Source: UBA4427 sp045106235 (GTDB lineage Bacteria > Myxococcota_A > UBA9160 > UBA4427). From it: a stretch of 64,000 bases of DNA. The first letter of the stretch is position 1. The number at the start of each line of letters is the position of its first letter. A program made the position numbers and the translations under genes. Positions 60,424-64,000 of this stretch are shown here, piece after piece. The stretch spans positions 1 to 64,000 of the forward strand of contig JBGCEJ010000035.1 in assembly GCA_045106235.1 (NCBI GenBank). The letters are read 5' to 3'. The notes below the pieces were generated by a model. That model ran no database searches. It worked only from the letters and a program-made list of their open reading frames with translations, and was not told the origin of the DNA.

Positions 60424-60503
60424 TGTTCAGTCTCCGCGCGAAAGGCGCGCATCCGCTCGCCTAAGACCGATCGACGAAAAGCCGTCGCCGGCGGAAGCAC
60501 TTC

Positions 60504-60556
60504 TACTCGTCGTCATCGAAATCGTCATCGTCGTACCCTTCCCCGTCTTCCTCGGT
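60504..60556 (-). pseudogene. Untranslated acidic former tail of xseB
   Basis: In frame with xseB beyond its TAA stop, 17 codons read TEEDGEGYDDDDFDDDE before TAG. The strong acidic bias in one frame only, continuous with the xseB C terminus, suggests formerly coding sequence cut off by a recent nonsense change. Confidence 0.55.
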
Positions 60557-60823
60557 TTAGTCGGTTTCGTCGGTTTCGAAGGGCTCCGTTGCGTTCGCGC
60601 CCTTGCGGTCCGCTACGAGAATTTCGATTCGCTTCTCAGCCGCTTCCAAAGTCGCTCCGCATTGACGCGATAATTTCACGCCCGATTCGAAGAGCTCCAG
60701 AGCCGCTTCGAGGGGCATTTCCCCCTCTTCAAGCTGAGACACCGTCTGCTCAAGTTGATCGAGTGCACCCTCAAAAGAGAGAGATTCGGAGTCGGCCTTT
60801 GTCGGCTTTTTGGTCTTGGCCAT
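60557..60823 (-). CDS. xseB: Exodeoxyribonuclease VII small subunit XseB
   Basis: An 88-residue helical protein that binds XseA: SLSFEGALDQLEQTVSQLEEGEMPLEAALELFESGVKLSRQCGATLEAAEKRIEILV. It ends EPFETDETD. The stop is TAA in the third copy of a 9-base repeat; the same frame continues acidic for 17 codons (to a TAG at 60504-60506), as if a longer tail was lost by a G-to-T change. It lies about 95 bases after xseA. Confidence 0.92.
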   Translation of the reverse strand: MAKTKKPTKADSESLSFEGALDQLEQTVSQLEEGEMPLEAALELFESGVKLSRQCGATLEAAEKRIEILVADRKGANATEPFETDETD

Positions 60824-60918
60824 CTGGCTGGAATCTAACGGTCGCCCGGTGGCGAGTCAACGTAGGGGAGGCCCCGAACTACCCGGAAAAGAATAGGTTT
60901 TTGGTGCAACAACCGGCT

Positions 60919-62187
60919 TCAGGTGTTTTCCTCGGACGGATCCCCGGGGTCGATCGCTGTCACCTCCGCCTCGACCTGCCCCTTCGCAAGTTGCAGCGTG
61001 AGTCGCTCGCCCAAACGCGTGTCCCGGGCGTCTCGCAGAATTCCTCCCTCGGCGCCGCGCCGGACAAGCGCGTAACCCCGCCCCAGAACCGCAAGCGGGC
61101 TGAGCGCGTCGAGCCCCGCCGCAGAAGAAGCGAAGCGGCGGCGCGCATGATCGAGGCGACGCTGAATCGCCGCCTCCGCCGCCGCGCCCGCCCGCGCCGC
61201 CCGGGGCCGGGCCATCGCGACCCGGGCCTGGGGACTCCGCGCACGGAGCACTGCCCGGAGCCGGTCGATGCGAGCGCGATGGCCTTCGACCTGCCCTTCC
61301 ATCGCTGAGACCAACCGCCGGGAATCCCGCGCAACGAGGCGCTCGAGCGCCTCCCGGTCGGGCAAGGCGAGCATGGCGGCAGCGGAAGGCGTCGGCGCGC
61401 GCACATCTGCCACGAGATCCGCGATCGTGAGGTCCGTCTCATGTCCCACACCTGAAATGACGGGGACAGGTGAATCGAAAATCGCGCGCGCCACGACTTC
61501 TGTATTGAAGGCCCAGAGATCCTCGATCGAACCTCCCCCCCGCACCACCAGGATGAGGTCAACGTCCTCCGCCTGAGCGACGCGCTCAATCGCCGCCGCC
61601 ACCTGGGCCGGCGCTTCTTCCCCCTGGACCAGGGTCGGAGCGATCAGCAGCGGGGTTGCAGGGAAGCGGCGCGAGGCCACTTTCAAGACGTCCCTGACCG
61701 CAGCGCTCGTCGGCGAAGTGACAATCCCGATGCGCTTCGGATAAGTCGGCAAGGGGCGCTTTCGCTCTTCTTCGAAATAGCCAGCTGCGTCGAGGCGGCG
61801 GCGGAGCTGATCGAAGGCCAGCTGCAGGGCCCCGACGCCTCGGGGTTCGAGCCCGCGTACGATCAGCTGCAAGTCACCTCGGGCAGCGTAAATCGAAACC
61901 TCGGCGTCGGCGACGACTTCCAGCCCTTCTTCGAGTTCGAAGCGCAGCCGGCCCGCGTTGCCCCTGAAAAGGGCAGCTCGCATCTGTCCTTCGTCATCTT
62001 TCAGGGTGAAGTAGGCATGCCCCGAGCGCGCTGAATGCAAGTTGCTGATTTCGCCCACAACGAAAACACGGCCAACGCGCTGCTGCAAAAGACCTTTCAG
62101 GCCAGCGATCAATTGCCCAACGCCGAGTTCGAGGCGTTCGTCATGCTGCGCTTGAGCCTGGGCTTTTGGGGGACGTCCGGTCGGCAT
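60919..62187 (-). CDS. xseA: Exodeoxyribonuclease VII large subunit XseA
   Basis: A 422-residue nuclease subunit. It has the N-terminal OB fold (VFVVGEISNLHSARSGHAYFTLKDDEGQMRAALFRG), the catalytic core GIVTSPTSAAVRDVLKVASRRFP, LILVVRGGGSIEDLWAFNTEVVARAIFDSPVPVISGVGHETDLTIADLVADVRAPTPSAAA, and a C-terminal helical region with LGRGYALVRR. Length is slightly below E. coli (456). It is the first gene of the xse-isp-dxs run. Confidence 0.95.
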   Translation of the reverse strand: MPTGRPPKAQAQAQHDERLELGVGQLIAGLKGLLQQRVGRVFVVGEISNLHSARSGHAYFTLKDDEGQMRAALFRGNAGRLRFELEEGLEVVADAEVSIYAARGDLQLIVRGLEPRGVGALQLAFDQLRRRLDAAGYFEEERKRPLPTYPKRIGIVTSPTSAAVRDVLKVASRRFPATPLLIAPTLVQGEEAPAQVAAAIERVAQAEDVDLILVVRGGGSIEDLWAFNTEVVARAIFDSPVPVISGVGHETDLTIADLVADVRAPTPSAAAMLALPDREALERLVARDSRRLVSAMEGQVEGHRARIDRLRAVLRARSPQARVAMARPRAARAGAAAEAAIQRRLDHARRRFASSAAGLDALSPLAVLGRGYALVRRGAEGGILRDARDTRLGERLTLQLAKGQVEAEVTAIDPGDPSEENT

Positions 62188-62243
62188 CGCCGAACCATAG
62201 GCGGCTCGGAGCAGGGGCGCTGCTTGACCGATCGCGGCAGCCG

Positions 62244-63146
62244 CTAGGAGAGGGGTTGCGCCGCGGGCACCTCGAACCGCTCGAGCAAGAACTCGACGAA
62301 GCGCTCCGCTTTGAGCGTCCTTTCGCGGTGGGCGGGCGAAACGGCTTGGATCGGAATCGGCGTGCGGCCGCGTTCAGGTAGGACCTCAACAAGTTCCCCC
62401 GACGCGAGCGCCTTCGCGACGGCAAAATGAGGCAGGAGGGCAATTCCGAGTCCCTGAATCGCCGCTGCGCAGAGTGCCTTGGGATGATTGATCGTTAGCC
62501 GCGAACGTGGCCGCAACCGAATCAGGCCCTTCTCTCCCGGAAACGTCCAAAGTGGCTCGCGCCGATTGGAATCGCAAAGCGCGCTCTGCGCGACGACCTC
62601 TTCCAGATCCTTGGGCATCCCTCTCTCTTCTAGAAACGAAGGACTCGCCACCAGCATCGAGAGCGTCTCCCCAAGTCGCCGCGAGCGAAGCGTCGAATCA
62701 TCGAGCGGCCCCGCCCGAACCGAGACATCGATCCCACTCTCGACCAGATCCTGATACGCATCACTCAGCACAAGCTCGACCTGAAGGGCCGGATTCTCTG
62801 CCAAAAACTCCGGAAGTAGGGGCGCAACGAAATCTTCGCCCAGCACCACGCCGGCGCTCACGCGCAAACTCCCCGTCGCACCGCCCTGCCCGCTCCCGAC
62901 CTCGAACTCCAGCGCCTCCAAGTCTTCGACGATCTGCTCGCAGCGCGCCAGGTAGCGCTCCCCCCATTCGGTCGGCCGCACCCGGCGCGTCGTTCGTTCG
63001 ACGAGCCGAATCCCAAGGTGGGCTTCGAGCTGCGCCACATGACGGCTCACCGCAGCGGGGGAGAGCCGAAGTTCACGAGCCGCTGCGCTGAAACTCGAGA
63101 GCCGAGCCACCCGGGCAAACACCTGCATAGAGAGAATGCGGTCCAT
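62244..63146 (-). CDS. LysR-family transcriptional regulator
   Basis: A 300-residue regulator. The N-terminal helix-turn-helix reads MQVFARVARLSSFSAAARELRLSPAAVSRHVAQLEAHLGIRLVERTTRRVRPTEWG; the effector domain starts GSLRVSAGVVLGEDFVAPLLPEFLAENPALQVELVLSD. Together with the divergent pirin gene it forms a standard regulator-target pair. The ATG at 63146 is the natural start of the family. Confidence 0.93.
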   Translation of the reverse strand: MDRILSMQVFARVARLSSFSAAARELRLSPAAVSRHVAQLEAHLGIRLVERTTRRVRPTEWGERYLARCEQIVEDLEALEFEVGSGQGGATGSLRVSAGVVLGEDFVAPLLPEFLAENPALQVELVLSDAYQDLVESGIDVSVRAGPLDDSTLRSRRLGETLSMLVASPSFLEERGMPKDLEEVVAQSALCDSNRREPLWTFPGEKGLIRLRPRSRLTINHPKALCAAAIQGLGIALLPHFAVAKALASGELVEVLPERGRTPIPIQAVSPAHRERTLKAERFVEFLLERFEVPAAQPLS

Positions 63147-63188
63147 TTACCCATTATTGCATAAAATGAAATAGTAATTCAAAAACAT

Positions 63189-63203
63189 GGTTGATTATCA
63201 ACC
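63189..63203. promoter_or_regulatory. Palindromic operator candidate between lysR and pirin
   Basis: GGTTGATTATCAACC is a perfect inverted repeat (7-base arms, one central base) of the T-N11-A LysR-box type. It lies 43 bases upstream of the lysR start and 69 upstream of the pirin start, in an AT-rich 125-base gap. It is the best LysR binding-site candidate. Confidence 0.65.
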
Positions 63204-63271
63204 GTTAGCGAACAGCTACGCTCTCGACACGGGCGAGAGCATTCTTCGCCTCCCTACACAGCGAGACGAAA

Positions 63272-63973
63272 ATGATCGAAATTATTCCCAGCGAGAGTCG
63301 TGGGCATGCAAATCACGGCTGGCTCGAGAGCCAGCACACCTTTTCGTTTGGGGATTTCCAAGACCCCACTCGCATGGGCGTGGGCCCGCTCCGGGTGATC
63401 AACGAAGACCGCGTGGCCGCAGGCGCAGGCTTCGCGGAACACCCCCATCAGGACATGGAAATTTTGAGCTACGTCCTCGACGGCATCCTGGAACACAAAG
63501 ACAGCATGGGAAACGGTTCTCGGATTGACGGGGGAGCATTCCAGCGCATGCGCGCCGGGACCGGGGTCCGCCACAGCGAGTGGAATGCCGACCCGACGCG
63601 GGACCTTCATTTTCTGCAGATCTGGATCGAGCCCAGCGAGAAAGGACTCCAACCCGCCTACCAGGAGTTCCAACCCACGGGCGAACGCCCGGCGCAGCAG
63701 ATGCTCATCGCCTCAGGCAGCGATCCCGAAGCGCCCCTCGAGATCAGCCAAGACGCAACCCTCTCCCAGATCCAACTCTACGGCGACGAGCGACTTCCGA
63801 TCGAGAATCGACCCGGCCGGCAGCATTTTTTGCACATCGCGCAAGGCACGGCGGAGCTGAACGAAGCGCTTATCCTTCGCGCGGGAGATGCCGCGTTGAT
63901 TCGAGACGAAGGGTTCCGTCTCGGAACGACCGACGTGCTCGACGCCCTACTCTTCGACCTCCCGACCGACTAA
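63272..63973 (+). CDS. Pirin-family cupin protein (YhhW-like)
   Basis: A 233-residue bicupin. Metal ligands are visible: HPHQDMEILSYVLDG (two His and Glu) and GTGVRHSEWN (His), as in YhhW, which has quercetin 2,3-dioxygenase activity; the second cupin is degenerate. It opens MIEIIPSESRGHANHGWLESQHTFSFGDFQDPTRMGVGPLRVINEDRVAAGAGF, as usual. A weak GAGACG precedes the ATG. Transcription is probably controlled by the divergent LysR protein. Natural substrate unknown. Confidence 0.9.
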   Translation: MIEIIPSESRGHANHGWLESQHTFSFGDFQDPTRMGVGPLRVINEDRVAAGAGFAEHPHQDMEILSYVLDGILEHKDSMGNGSRIDGGAFQRMRAGTGVRHSEWNADPTRDLHFLQIWIEPSEKGLQPAYQEFQPTGERPAQQMLIASGSDPEAPLEISQDATLSQIQLYGDERLPIENRPGRQHFLHIAQGTAELNEALILRAGDAALIRDEGFRLGTTDVLDALLFDLPTD

Positions 63974-64000
63974 CACATCAGCGGCATCAGCGACACCAGC

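Overview
This is a GC-rich, densely coded chromosomal window from a Gram-negative bacterium. It carries a tolQ-tolR-tolA-tolB-cpoB envelope cluster, several outer-membrane-type lipoproteins, an LPS-core-like glycosyltransferase with an LPS-kinase-like protein, RpoH, bactofilin and a GldA/GldF/GldG-type ABC system. Together with the DUF3604, phosphotriesterase and V4R-kinase genes, this suggests an uncultured deltaproteobacteria-grade lineage (Myxococcota, Desulfobacterota or Binatota in broad terms). That placement is inference; there is no rRNA gene to test it. I saw no tRNA, insertion sequence, prophage or CRISPR array. Most of the window is core genome.

Layout. 1-2459 (-): the start of a large repeat-built surface lipoprotein that runs off the left edge. 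2683-6368 (+): DUF1330, DUF3604 and a thioredoxin/MsrA-like fusion, closed by a strong terminator. 6532-17729 (-): a long same-strand run with alcohol dehydrogenase, phosphotriesterase-like protein, a lipoprotein, a V4R histidine kinase, a split-barrel protein, smpB, panD-panC-panB, a small unknown, rsmA, tsaD and dksA. 17893-22313 (-): the Tol system, with no pal in its usual place. 22482-26542 (+): pepA, a c-type cytochrome, rpoH and a DUF192 lipoprotein. 26565-29187 (-): a secreted peptidase-like protein, moaB and a moaD-moaE fusion. 29188-29529 is an AT-richer spacer with a perfect CRP-type palindrome. 29530-31555 (+): a VCBS-repeat lipoprotein and a NifU-like protein. 31691-32194 (-): bactofilin. 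32362-35035 (+): holB, tatD and an inositol monophosphatase.

35113-40681 (-): a tetR regulator followed by a four-gene ABC/GldG/DUF4340 operon. 40847-43656 (+): a glycosyltransferase translationally coupled to a protein with two kinase domains. 43719-51162 (-): a small unknown, a MshEN-only protein and a complete peptide ABC transporter whose binding protein has a second, C-terminal membrane anchor. 51219-54993 (-): a LolB-like lipoprotein, a TPR lipoprotein and cysC. 55335-62187 (-): the classical xseA-xseB-ispA-dxs-tlyA block followed by erpA and a cysteine desulfurase. 62244-63973: divergent lysR and pirin genes around a palindromic operator.

The most distinctive signals are the two-kinase protein, the repeat lipoprotein, the VPGCxT/MsrA-like fusion, the pal-less tol cluster, short in-frame tandem repeats in many genes (one of which appears to have created the xseB stop codon), and a codon-context bias in which nearly every TTA leucine codon noticed precedes GG. 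I found no clear new defence or mobile system.
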